Of a stretch of 64,000 nt of DNA, positions 1-10,236 are shown piece after piece. A program made the position numbers and the translations under genes. The notes below the pieces were generated by a model. It had not been told where the DNA came from, did no database searches, and worked only from the letters and a program-made list of their open reading frames with translations. Within the stretch, counting starts at the first letter, position 1. Each line of letters starts with the position of its first letter. The stretch comes from Ettlia oleoabundans (lineage: Eukaryota; Chlorophyta; Chlorophyceae; Chlamydomonadales), in contig JAAMXP010000868.1 of the NCBI GenBank assembly GCA_019693395.1, forward strand, positions 26,413 to 90,412, given 5' to 3'.

Positions 1-47
1 CCCCCCCCGCCGGCGCTGACACGCATGCATCTCCTGCCCGCCTGCAG

Positions 48-1338
48 GACCTGGTTGTGCCCCTGATGAAGACGCCGGATCACTTCCAAATGTCACCAAT
101 GCTGGGGGCGCAGCCGCGGGAGCGCACCTGGCTGGCCTTCCATCGAGGGCGGGTACGTGTGGTGATGAGGCTCGCTGTGCTGAAATGCTCATCATGGCAC
201 CACCTGCTGCTCCTGCAGCTGCTGGCCATGGAGGGATCAGGACTGGCTATCCTGATATGTTGCTGTAGGTGCAACATGATAACCCGCCATATTCTCGTGG
301 GATTCGCCAGCGCCTGGCTAAAGCAGCAGAGGCGGGCGGGTGGCTGGAGAAGCACAAGATCGCGGTGGGAGAGTGAGTGGGTGTCATTCAGCTATCCTTC
401 AACTCTCGCTTTCAGCTGCCGTGTTCCTTCTGCTGATGGCAGGGCGCATAGCAAGAACATGTCTGTCTGCCTGTTGTGCAGCAGCTGAGCAACTTGTTCA
501 GCGCAGGCCTCTGCTGTGGTGCCTGCTCTGACACGCTTGTGCAGGCATGACATCCTACCAGGCGATTATTCCGAGCTGCTGTCCTCATCGGTCTTCTGCC
601 TGGTGCTACCCGGGGACGGCTGGAGTGCGCGCATGGACGACGCAATGCTGCATGGGTGGGTTCACGGCCGGTGGGTGGGCTTGTCGATCAGCCCCGGGCT
701 ACAGGCGCGGTGGTCATTGGGGTGACTGCTGAGACTTGGCCTGCTATGGCGTGCCTGAAGGTAAACACCCTCCATGGGCGGCTGGGGGCAGGCTGGTTTC
801 CTGCCAATCCATCGCATGGGAAACTGCAACCCGGGCTTGCACCCCACCGGCATTTCCCTGTCAAGGCCACCATCCATCCATCATATTCTGCACCCTATTG
901 CAACAACGAGTTTGTGCTATCCCACCCCACCCACCACCACATTTCCTCAGGTGCATCCCAGTTATCATTATGGACGAGGTGGATGTGTCGTTTGAGTCCA
1001 TCATCGATCTGTCCCGCTTCACCATTCGCATACCCCAGGCCGACGCAGAGCAGCTGCCCCAGATCCTGCATGCGGTACCACAGCAGCGACGACAGGAATT
1101 ACAGTGTGCGCTGGCACAAGTGTGGCAGCGATTTACATACAGCAGTTACCGGCCTTACGCCAAGCGTGTGAGGGAGCTGCAGCAGCAGCACGCAGCAGTG
1201 CAGAAGTTGGGGGAGCACGGGGGCAGCAGTGAGCCCGCGTCCCTGCCCGAGTCAGTTGCTGACCTGGACCCGCTGGCCGACGATGCATTTGCAACCATCA
1301 TGGCCTGGCTGCACAGCAGGATTGAGGCCACGAGATAG
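48..1338 (+). CDS. Exostosin-like glycosyltransferase (GT47), 3' part
   Basis: C-terminal part of a GT47 exostosin-family glycosyltransferase, expected to be a Golgi/ER type II membrane enzyme making polysaccharide or glycan chains. The 5' end lies off the left edge. Four exons join in phase: 48..152, 269..372, 545..655, 951..1338. Family signs in order: VVPLMKTPDHF, the RTWLAFHRGR / NPPYSRGIRQRL block where the exon 1-2 junction falls, a helix GGWLEKHKIAVGEHD, then the nucleotide-sugar-binding region PGDYSELLSSSVFCLVLPGD and WSARMDDAMLHGCIPVII, ending IPQADAEQLPQIL. After the domain comes a short charged tail ending in TAG. Splice sites are GTACGT/TAG, GTGAGT/CAG and GTGGGT/CAG. The acceptor substrate cannot be told from this part. 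Family assignment is firm; the specific reaction is unknown. Confidence 0.85.
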
Positions 1339-1384
1339 CACTCAGACAGCTTCCACTGCGACTGCTGCGGTAGCAGCAGCCTGT

Positions 1385-1389
1385 TGTAA
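1385..1389 (+). terminator. TGTAA polyadenylation signal after GT47 gene
   Basis: TGTAA lies about 47 bases past the stop; a second copy is near 1442. This pentamer is the usual chlorophyte poly(A) signal. The rest of 1339-1924 shows no supported gene and should hold the 3' UTR plus the promoter of the next gene. Confidence 0.5.
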
Positions 1390-1924
1390 GTACAGTGTTC
1401 CGTGGCAAAATAAGGCATGCTGCTGCTCGTCCTCGGACGCTTTGTAAAGTTGTTCCTCATCAGATGGCAGATGGCAGGTCATATGGTTATGTGCCTGGGC
1501 AAAGGAGGTTTGCATCAAAGTAGGTCAGGAAGAGGGAAAAACTTGGGGGGAGTCCCACTGCCGCTCTGTACCGCCATATCTGCAGTACTGCGAGCGGCGA
1601 ACCCAGAGTAAAGGCGCTATCGGCTTTATTCACCGCATTCTTCTCCTTTTACCAACAGATCACGGCAATTGTTACAGGTAGTAGCCGCTAGTGCATCTTA
1701 GTACTTCTGCAGCCAGCGAGCTCAGCAGTGTTGGGCCACGGCGACGAATTTTCGGCATATAAAAAGGTCACGAGCAAGCGCCCAAAACACGACAGCGGCA
1801 AGGCCGCGGACATTCGAGCACTCGCTGGTTGGCAGCAGGGCGGCGGCAGCTGGCTGCCAACGAGGGTGCAGTTGCAGTGCGCCCAGATCTCTCCTCCTTC
1901 TCAGATAGCAAACAAGTCCCAAGT

Positions 1925-3041
1925 ATGATCCCTGCGCTGCTGCGGGGCCAAAACGGCAGAGCGTTCCTGACCACGCTGGGTGGTGCGGTGGCCTATGTTG
2001 GGGTCTGTGGAGTTGTGGGCAAGCTGGGTCTGCTGCCGTCACGCCTGGCGCGCAAGATGATGCACATCGGTAAGGCTTTTGAGTATCAAAGGCTTGCTGT
2101 TCCCTTGCTGCGTGACCAACATGAACAATATGACTCACAGCACGTGTCCTGTCTGTCGGCTGCAGGGACTGGTCCGCTCTACATGCTGTGCTGGCCCCTG
2201 TACTCTGCTGCCCCCGCCTCCCGCTGGCTGGCTGCCTCTGTTCCAGCCCTGGCGGGCGTGCAATTTGCGCTGGTGGGAGCCGGCATGGTGAAGGACGACA
2301 CCCTTGTGGCGGGAGCCAGCGTGAGCTGATGCGGCAGCCCGCATTGGTGCCGTTGGTGCAATTGGTTCTGTTGCATGCTCTGTGTCACCACCAAAAACTC
2401 CTGCCGTCGCCGATGGATTTGCTGTCTAGACGCCCACGATTTAGCGGCACCTTGGTCCTGTGCACCGAAGCACATGCTGCCCCATCTGCCACTTGCAGCG
2501 CACGGGGCGGCGTGAGGAGCTCCTGCGGGGCCCGCTTCTCTACGCCTTTGTCCATGTGGCGGCCACGCTGCTGTGCTGGCGGCACACGCCGGGTGGTGTG
2601 CTCGCGCTATCTGTGCTGTGTGCAGGGGACGGGCTGGCGGAGGTGGTGGGGCGCAGCTGCGCGGCGGCACAGGCTTGCAGCAAGGGCAAGGGCAGCGCGG
2701 CAAGTACCTGGCGTCGGCGCCTGTTGGGCGCCCTTGCGCGCCCCCTGCCATATAACCCTCAAAAGACAGTGGGTGGCACCCTGGCGTGCTGGCTTGGCGG
2801 TGCTGCAGCGGCACTGCTGCTGCTGCTGCACTTCCAGCGGTGCGGCATGTTTGCGGCAGCAGAAGCCGGCGCAGCAGCAGCGACAGCCACACTGCTTCGC
2901 GGCTTGCCGCTCATTCATGGCCTGCTGCTGTGTTCTGCAGCGGGGGCTTTGGCGGAGTCGCTGCCGGTGGCGGGGGAGGCCGACAATTTCACCACAGCGC
3001 TGGCAGTGGCTCTGGCCTCCCGGGCATACTTTGGCTTTTGA
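1925..3041 (+). CDS. Phytol/farnesol kinase (VTE5/FOLK family), plastid membrane
   Basis: CTP-dependent polyprenol kinase of the phytol kinase / farnesol kinase family. It phosphorylates phytol released from chlorophyll (or farnesol) for tocopherol and prenyl-lipid salvage in plastid membranes. Exons 1925..2069, 2166..2320 and 2499..3041 join in phase, giving about 280 residues, close to plant VTE5 (about 300). Seen: SRLARKMMHIGTGPLY near residue 40, DDTLVAGASRTGRREELLRG across the second junction, CAGDGLAEVVGR, PYNPQKTVGGT, and DNFTTALAVALASR at the end, with several hydrophobic segments. The start is the first ATG in frame and leaves almost no transit peptide; an extended in-frame region upstream lacks ATG, so a 5' exon could be missing. 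VTE5 versus FOLK cannot be decided by eye. Two TGTAA signals follow at 3127 and 3136. Confidence 0.88.
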
Positions 3042-3126
3042 ACCACTGATCAGTAAATGCTTCTTGTAGCATTGGCGCAAGGTGGTGTTTGGGACATGCG
3101 AGATGTGGCAAGTGGCCCGAGGTACT

Positions 3127-3140
3127 TGTAATGCATGTAA
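3127..3140 (+). terminator. Two TGTAA polyadenylation signals after phytol kinase
   Basis: TGTAA occurs at 3127-3131 and 3136-3140, about 90 bases after the stop codon, as expected for a chlorophyte gene end. Confidence 0.55.
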
Positions 3141-3354
3141 TAAAGGGACTGGTTGCACCGTGCAGAGGCTACAATTGCATGCTGGGCATGTCTGCCACGC
3201 TGTGCTCTGCAGCAGGCCCGAGGCAAGGCAGCATTTTAACTGGCGGCTCATCACGCTTCATCATTTCATTTGCCACTTGCCATTCAAGGACTGACACAGA
3301 ACTTCCGCCGAGACTTCAAGGCAGTCGACCGTTTTTCAAGCACCCAGACAAAGG

Positions 3355-4156
3355 ATGGTGAGCGGTTGGCCATTGGGCGCGGGGCTTGAAGCGACGTAGG
3401 CGTTTGACAAGCAATCCTAGGGCCTCACTGACATGCGGCGCCTTGCTTTGCCGACTGTGACGGTGGTGCATTCCGAGAGGGCCGCCGACTTCAAGGCACC
3501 GCGGACCTGACCAATGCCCCGACCTTCCCTTCGCAGGTTGGAGCCAAAAACCAGGCCAAGCGCGCACAGAAGGAGGCCGCGGCCGAAAGCGCCAAGAAGA
3601 CCTCCAACGCTGGCGGCGGCAAGGGCGCCAAGGGCAAGCCGCAGCAGAAGATGAGGGCCCGTGACGAGATTGTTCCCTGTAAGTTGCCCCGGTGCCATGA
3701 CTGAGCCCTTGCTATGCCACCACCCATCCGACAGTTGTCCCTGTCGCGAGACTCACTGCTCCTCCTGCCAACCGCCGGCGACGCTGTTGACATCACCACC
3801 CATGTGCCTGCAGGGGGCTGGGAGCAGGAGGCCAAGGACCAGCGCAAGAAGCACAGTGCTGAAAAGGCTCAGGTGGGCTAAGCCGTCTTGTTTGCATTAC
3901 CTGGCACCTGACCCAGTGAGTTGAACCTTTGACCAGCACCCCGCTGCACGCCATGCACCCCAAGTGCCCGCCCTTACCTGCCGTTGCTCCGTTTATTTTC
4001 TACCTGCAGAGCGAGGCAGCTGCCAAGGCAGCCAAGGAGATGGCCGAGCTGGGCATCACCGAGAAGCCTGTCAAGAAGCAGCCCACCGACAAGCCCGCCG
4101 GCACAGACGCCGCTGCACCTGGCGCTGCCGCGGTCAAAAGCGACAAAAAGAAGTAG
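3355..4156 (+). CDS. Small Lys/Ala-rich protein of unknown function
   Basis: Not recognised. Four exons (3355..3357, 3537..3678, 3814..3872, 4010..4156) splice in phase to a 116-residue, very basic protein starting MVGAKNQAKRAQKEAAA and ending VKSDKKK. The centre has a short conserved-looking stretch, MRARDEIVPWGWEQEAKDQ, followed by a Lys/Ala/Glu helix and a Pro/Ala/Lys tail. Oddly, the first coding exon contributes only the ATG: GTGAGC follows it directly. An ATG exists nowhere else in a suitable place upstream of the Lys-rich exon, and all junction phases agree, so the model is reasonable. Composition suggests a nucleic-acid- or ribosome-associated protein, but that is inference only. Confidence 0.65.
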
Positions 4157-4449
4157 CGGCGTATCCCCGCTGAAGTCGCTGCCAGTGAGGTCTGGCCCAT
4201 TTGTACATGAGCGAGAGATAGCCACAGAGAGAGATACATAGATGTACACAATGACACAGAGAGCTGAGCCAAAACTGTTGATATTTGTAGCCGATTCCAC
4301 CCTGTAAGAGTACCTGTTCCGCAACATGTATGGAACGTGAACAGTGGAATCCTGGTGGCAATTAGCCTGTTCAGGCTCCTCGATTGCATGCAGTATACTG
4401 GATTTGATGGAAAGGTGACAAGGAAGTGCCTGGAACATGCGTCCAGAGG

Positions 4450-6864
4450 TTACCAGCCATGAGCTACCTGGTTCTGCCGCTGTTCCAGGGGCTGGTGCTG
4501 CTGCTCACGTAGCGGCCAACGGTGCGGCTGTTGCTGGTAGCTGCTGCTATCGCCCTGCAGAGCACAGCTCTGCGATCCACGCGTCTCCATGCCACATAGC
4601 TGTGCCTGCAGCTGCCATTGCTGCTGCTGCTGTTGTTGCTTCTGCTGTTGGGCAAGCGGCTGCAGCTTCTTCCAGCCCTGTTGTTCGCCGCGCCAGCACT
4701 GCTCAGGCTGCTGGTGCTGCGCTGGCTGAGTAGGCTCCGCCCTGTGGCCGCCCCTCTGCTGGTTTGCTGCACACTGCCAGGGCTGGGCCGGCGCTGCCTG
4801 CGCATGCCAGCCAGTCTGCTGCTGGTAGTGCTGATCATGGCGGTGGTGGTGGTTGTGATGGTGGTGGTCATGTTGCTGCCTCTGCTGTTGTGCCGCGTAG
4901 TGCTGCTGCCCTGATGACCCCTGCCACTGTTGAGGCGGCTGATGATGCGAGTGCCACCCAGGCTGATTGTGCAGTCGGGGGTGCTGGCCCTGCCCATGCC
5001 CTGCCTGCGGCTGGTGCGGCTGCTGGCGTTGAAGCTGCTGCTGCTGCTGCCCATGTGGCTGCTGCTCCCAAGCCTGTCGCGCCTGTTGCTCTCGGTCCCA
5101 GGCCGCCTGCTGCTGCTGTTGCTCTGCTGCCGCTGCTGCTGCCGCGTCATGTTCTTGCAGCTCTGCGGGGTGTAGGCCCCGCACCCCTGTGGCCTCAACA
5201 ACATAGAAACACTCGATGCCACTTGCCAGGTGTGGGGCAAACACAACCTGCAGCTTGCGCAGTGCTGGTGCCAGTGCACCGCTGCCTCGCTCGTAAGCAC
5301 CTGCCGCCATGGCTGCAGGGCTAGGCTGGCCATAGAACAGTGCGGGGCCGGCACCATTAGGTGCCAAGCAGCGGGAGAGGAAGAGGCGGGTGTTCATGCA
5401 ATTGGCCCAAGCCAGGCCCAGAGCAGGCACCACCTCACGCCCCAGAGACATCAGCCGCATGCCACCCGTGTGGCCTGTGTTCTTGGCAGCGGGAGCAGGC
5501 GTGGCAGCCTGGCTAGGCCACTGCTGAGCCTGCTGCGCTGCGAGCATGCCGCTGTTGCTGCGCACGCTGTCGACGACCTGGTTGACCAGCACTACAGCCA
5601 GGCCATACTCATCGGCGTACCGCCTGCACACGGGAGCAACAGCCACCAAAATGTGGCACCAGCCAGCAGAGGTAGGGAGAGAGGGAGAGAGGGAGGGAGT
5701 TCGGTGCATGACAGGCCATGCAAATCTGGTTTTGGCCCCGCCAGCTGACGTCGTCTTGTGACGGTGCAATTCTGTGCCCAGGCTGCGGGCACAGGAACTG
5801 CAGCACTTCCCCTTGTCCCATGGCCAAGCTGTCAAGCGCAGCTGATGTTCATGTCCAGCCCAGGTTTGCACACCCACCTGAGCAGGGCTGAAATCTTGAA
5901 CAGCAGCTCTGTGCGCCCCACAAGCTCCCCAACCGCCGACCCACCGCTGCCAGCCTTGCCGTCGCCAAGCTCACGAAAAACATGCGCCACCGAGTCAATC
6001 ACCAGCAGCCGGATGGGACGGCTGCTGCCAACACTACCGCTGCTGCTGCCGCTAGCGGGCCTGCTGCTAAGGGTTGATGTTGCCTGCGCGCGACGCCGCT
6101 GCTGGTCCAGCAGGCCCCGTAGGCGTTGCAGGCGCAGCAGGAGCTCTGTACCGTTGTGCACCCCCTTCTCCACAAATATGTTGGCTGTGGGATTGGGCAG
6201 GTCTGCCAGCGCCTCAGCAGGATACCTGGGAGAACAGAGTAGAACAAGGTGGGAAAGGAAGAGCTGGGTGCAACACATCAGGTGAGCTTGAAGACCCCGT
6301 TACCGTGTAGGTTGGGGATTTTGCAATGATTTTATTGAAACCAGAACTCAACAAGGGGCCAAACCGTGCAGCACTCCTGCTCGTAAACAGTGTGCCGTGT
6401 GCAAAAACAGCCTGCCCCAATGCTAAGCGGCCCGCTTGGCAGCCAGCACCCCTACACGCACCTGTGGTGCAGCCATTTGGCCAGCTGGTGCAGACGGTGC
6501 AGGGCAGGAGAGCCCTCTGTGTATACGTACACCGCACTGCCATCTAAACCACCATATTGCTGCGGCAGCTGCACGGTGAGCAGCAGCTGCAGGCAAAGCT
6601 GCGTCTTGGAGGCGGCGGCCTCGCCTGCGGACAGGCGGGAGGGCGACCCTGCCGTGCATTGCAGCCAGAGGCATGGTGCTTTTCCAGCGGCAAACGCCAC
6701 GCATTTGAAAACAAGGTCTTCTTCCAGGTACGACAGCTACCTGCCACCTCTGTGAGGCTGCCGCAAGACAGCCCGCCGGCAAGCGCATGATCAAGCCGGG
6801 GGTCGCCAGTGCTTAGCTTGGCACTCGTCAAGGAACACACAGGGCGCGGCTTGATGGGCAGCAT
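4450..6864 (-). CDS. XRCC3: DNA repair protein XRCC3 (RAD51 paralogue) with His/Gln-rich tail
   Basis: RAD51-paralogue ATPase that works with RAD51C in homologous recombination and Holliday-junction processing in the nucleus. Exons in transcript order: 6864..6741, 6624..6462, 6225..5878, 5623..4450; about 602 residues against roughly 300 in plant XRCC3. Seen: KLSTGDPRLDHALAGGL, the Walker A region across junction 1 (GEAAASKTQLCLQL), LDGSAVYVYTEG, Walker B IRLLVIDSVAHVFREL, and YADEYGLAVVLVNQVVDSV. The core fades out at GIECFYVVEATGVRG. The last exon then adds about 230 residues of Gln, His, Ala and Trp with several His runs. The Walker A glycine before Lys is Ser here. An upstream in-frame ATG at 6924 is possible, but the 6864 start gives the short N-terminus usual for plant XRCC3. 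Confidence 0.85.
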
Positions 6865-7148
6865 GCTGAGGGCGACGAAAAGAAGAGTTGTTATCATGAA
6901 TAGCAACTTCAGTGCAAGTTCCAATGGTGCTGCGCTCGTGCTGGGACTTGCAGCCGCGCAAATTTCGACGGCTCAGTACTTGCGGGGACATTATTACCGT
7001 TTCGGGCCCTTATCACGCCTCTTACCGGCCCTTGCAACAGATAAAACTGCATATTCGCCAAGCTTTTTGTTGGTCCTCTTCGGGTCCTCTTTCACCTCTG
7101 CAAAGCTGCATGCGTTTCGTCTCGACACGCTGTCGGCAAATTGATACG
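6865..7148. promoter_or_regulatory. Divergent promoter region XRCC3 / acyltransferase A
   Basis: About 280 bases separate the XRCC3 start (minus) from the acyltransferase start (plus). The two genes are head to head, so both core promoters must lie here or in their 5' UTRs. No recognisable TATA box or named motif stands out. Confidence 0.4.
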
Positions 7149-8965
7149 ATGCCCCTACGCGCGACAGGAGTGGGCAAGGGGCAACCGGGCGCCGCTCGTT
7201 CGGCTCGCTTGGATTGGGCGTGCTGGACAGGACTACGAGCTATGGCATCCATCGGGGTTGTTTGCATTCATTGTTTTATGTACTGGCAGGTGGGAGGTTC
7301 AGCAACATCTTGCCGCAGGCAGAGGGTACCCTAGTGTCAACTTGGTTCCAGAATGTCGGGTTGATTGAGCGCTGCTCAGCGCTCGATGCTGGCTGAGGGA
7401 ATCAAGCAGCTGCAGCGGCCCACCCAGCCTATTAGTCTGTGCCTGCAGTCGTTCATCTCGCACCAAACCAAGTACGAGCTGACGAGCGGGAATGCGGCGG
7501 TGAAGCTGGCTTCAGCTGGCGTGATTTGGGTGGATTTGCTGCTTATCATGAGCGCGGCACTGGCAGCCTGGCAGCTGCTGCCACGCTTTGAGGACTTGAG
7601 CAAGGCAGCACCCAGCTGCTTCCAGGTGGTTCTGGGATACTGGCGGCGGCGGGCGCTGCGCATTCTGCCGGCCTATGTTGTGGCTAACTTGCTGGCAGCA
7701 CTAGCTCTTGGGCCAGAAGGTGTGTCAGCTGAGACAACAATGGCCAGATTGCTGCACTTCGGCAACTGCCCCCGCACCATCTGGGCCAATGCGCTGTTCA
7801 TACAAAACTGGCTGGGCATGCAAGCATGCGGTAAGGTTAACAATAACGTAGACATCAACGCATAACTGTGTGATCACAGTGTTTCCAAATTTCCAGCTCC
7901 AGGCCGGCTGCCCCCTAGGGAGCAGACCTGCGAATGTTATCAGGAACCCTGCTAAACCCTTCCAACCAGTGCAGTCCATCTTTTTTCGATGCTTTACTCT
8001 ATTACTTGCCAATGCAGGCATCCACCTGTGGACCACGGCGCTCCAGGTCCAGTTCTATATCATCTTCCCCCTGCTGCTGTGGGTGCTGCGGCCCCGCTCC
8101 CCTGGCTTCCGTGCCCGCCTGCTGGCTGCGCTGGCTGCAGTGGCACTGGGGGGCACCCTGTGGAGGCTGTGGGCTGTATGGAGTGCAGATTTGTTCGAAA
8201 TGCCAGTGGGGGATCTTGTTGCAGACCAGCGAGCGCAGCTTAGCTGGCTCAACATGGTGCACGCCTCCTACCTGCCCACCGCTGGCCGCCTGCCAGAGCT
8301 GGCGGCCGGCGCGGCCCTGGGTTTGCTCCTGCGCTCCCCCAAGGCCCTCAACCTTCTGCACGGCCGGTGAGGGTGGCAGCACATGGGCACCCGGGACCGG
8401 CCTGCCATAGGCTTGCTGGTTTTGCCGCTATGGTTGTGTTTGATGTTCAGACAACTTCAAGGTTCAAGCCTCACTAATGTTGCCATGCAGATGTCATCTT
8501 GTAGCAATGGCGGCCTTCACCCTGCAAGCCATCTACCTGCAGCTTCTCTGGGCCCGCCACTTGCTCTTCCGTGCACCTGGGGCTGCGCCCTGGCCTGACA
8601 CGGGGGCCCGCCTGCAGGTGGCGCTGCTCCTTTGGGGCTCTCCCTTTGTGTCAGCTCTGGTAGTCACTACCCTGCTGGCCCTCATGCTGCACGCTGACCC
8701 CCTGCACCAGCTGGCTGCCCGAGTGCTGGCGGCACCTGCGTGGCGTCCCCTGAGCGAGATATCGTATGCACAGTACCTGATCCATGAGCAGGCCCGCCTG
8801 TGGCTCGTTTTGCTGCTACCTGCGGGGTGGCTGTCCCAGCTGATCGTGCAGTGGCCGCTGCATGGCTTTGCTGTGGTGTGCATGGGCACGCTGGCGGCTG
8901 GCTATGCTTGCGCCATGCCGTTGCACTACTTGATTGCTAAGCCCTTCTGCAGCGTTGCTTCTTAG
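7149..8965 (+). CDS. Acyltransferase-3 family membrane protein (copy A)
   Basis: Integral-membrane acyltransferase-3 (OatA / nose-resistant-to-fluoxetine-like) protein that would transfer acyl groups to a sugar or lipid acceptor. Exons 7149..7289, 7449..7830, 8018..8366 and 8491..8965 join in phase to 448 residues. Seen: the first membrane helix with GLRAMASIGVVCIHCFMYWQ (the family's catalytic His is expected in this segment), a VDLLLIMSAALAAW helix matching the family VDxFFxxSG motif, the block GYWRRRALRILPAY, then LQVQFYIIFPLLLWVLRPR, PELAAGAALGLLLR and ISYAQYLIHEQARLWL. About ten hydrophobic segments are visible. A close paralogue follows in tandem with the same intron phases. Substrate unknown. 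TGTAA lies at 9142-9146. Confidence 0.82.
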
Positions 8966-9260
8966 TCTGTGGATGATCACAACTCAGGCAGTTCCTTTAC
9001 CCGGCAGAAGCTTCAGTGTCGCTTTTCACTTTGGGGCCAGTTGGGGGCCAACTGGCGGCTGCACCGACCGCCCATTGCTTTGGCAGTCACTGTGGCCAAA
9101 TCGCGCATCTGATGCAACCGCACGCCCAGTTTGGTTAGTTTTGTAAATTCCCCTTGCATTCAGTGTATATACAACATTGCTTCTGCTGTATATACATTAA
9201 AGGACCTTACAATGCAGTACCTGTGGCCCGCCTGCAGGGGTGCCAGCTGGCTGGACACAT

Positions 9261-9287
9261 GCTGGCACCAGATGGCACCAGATGGCA
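9261..9287. repeat. Short tandem repeat, 10-bp unit
   Basis: Three imperfect copies of a 10-base unit GATGGCACCA in a row. No function is suggested. Confidence 0.7.
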
Positions 9288-9344
9288 AGTTGCCAGCAAG
9301 GGAAGGCGTGCTACGCTTTAGAGCTCCATGAGCACATTAATCAA

Positions 9345-9381
9345 ATTACGGGTTCGTGAAATAAATATTACGGGTTCGTGA
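9345..9381. repeat. 15-bp direct repeat pair
   Basis: ATTACGGGTTCGTGA occurs at 9345-9359 and again at 9367-9381, exactly repeated, with an A/T-rich linker. It could be a regulatory site pair or a small duplication footprint. Confidence 0.7.
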
Positions 9382-10236
9382 GCGCATGCGGACAATAAAT
9401 TCCACGTTGGCGCCCTGTACTGTACGGCGTGGGAGGATTAAGGGGTGATTCTGGAGAGTCGCAGCCATTGTCCCTATCGCCCGCATGAGTCAGACTCCGC
9501 GACGGCAGTCGGCGCCTGCGACTCCTGCGAGGCCTGCAGCTGGTCAGCGCGCGCAGGATGCGTCTCAAGCAAGCATCCTCGCGGCCCACCTGGCCCACTT
9601 TGGCAAAACCGTTTTGGTATTCTCATATCCAGCCTGTACGACCACCTCTTGACGTTGTCCTCCTTCACCTGGTGCAGTCTGGTGAGGCTGTCCCGTCCGT
9701 TGGCTGGATCACTACTAGCCAAGGTAGGGGCCTGGATCGCGATCGCTCCCGTGCCTGGTGGCGAATGATGCTTGACCCAAAAACGCCCGTATGGCCGACA
9801 TAAACTTTGTTTTCTTTGAGCTCTCCGGCCCGGCTGTCGATCCCCTGAACGCCGAACCAAACGTTTGGGATGGTTTGTCTCATGCTGATTTTATGATTTA
9901 TTGCGGCAGAGACGCCCTGAAGAGGCCGGCGAACATGCGATTGCACCGGACACTGCTCCTCAAGAAGCTGAACCCCTGTAAAACCTACTATGCCAAATCA
10001 GACTGACGCGATTTTTTTGGGCCAGTTACTGTCGGTAGACAGAATACAGGATTCGTGTAAACTGCCAAACCCTGGCGTATTGGCACTGCGGAACGCTCAA
10101 CGGACCCGTGCACCCCTCGCAGCCATGACAGTTGGCACTGCAGATCCCACCACTGCTGTTGACGGCATGCTCTATGTCAACCCTCGTCATGCAGCGCCTA
10201 CTGCAAGTAGCGCGCCTGTGAAGCCCACGACTGCAG

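Larger units (their letters stand above)
8966..10236. other. Intergenic spacer between the tandem acyltransferase genes
   Basis: No supported gene. It holds the 3' UTR of copy A with TGTAA at 9142, two small repeats (9261-9287 and 9345-9381, listed separately), two TGTATATACA-like AT palindromes near 9163 and 9187, and a 70-codon ATG frame from 9791 that resembles nothing I know. The missing first exon of copy B is expected near the right end. Confidence 0.4.

Noticed and set aside
9345..9381. tRNA-like B-box (GGTTCG) in the direct repeats
   Set aside because: The full B-box consensus and any cloverleaf are missing.
9791..10006. 70-codon ATG frame upstream of acyltransferase B
   Set aside because: No motif, no phase-consistent splice into the acyltransferase, and composition unlike neighbouring exons.
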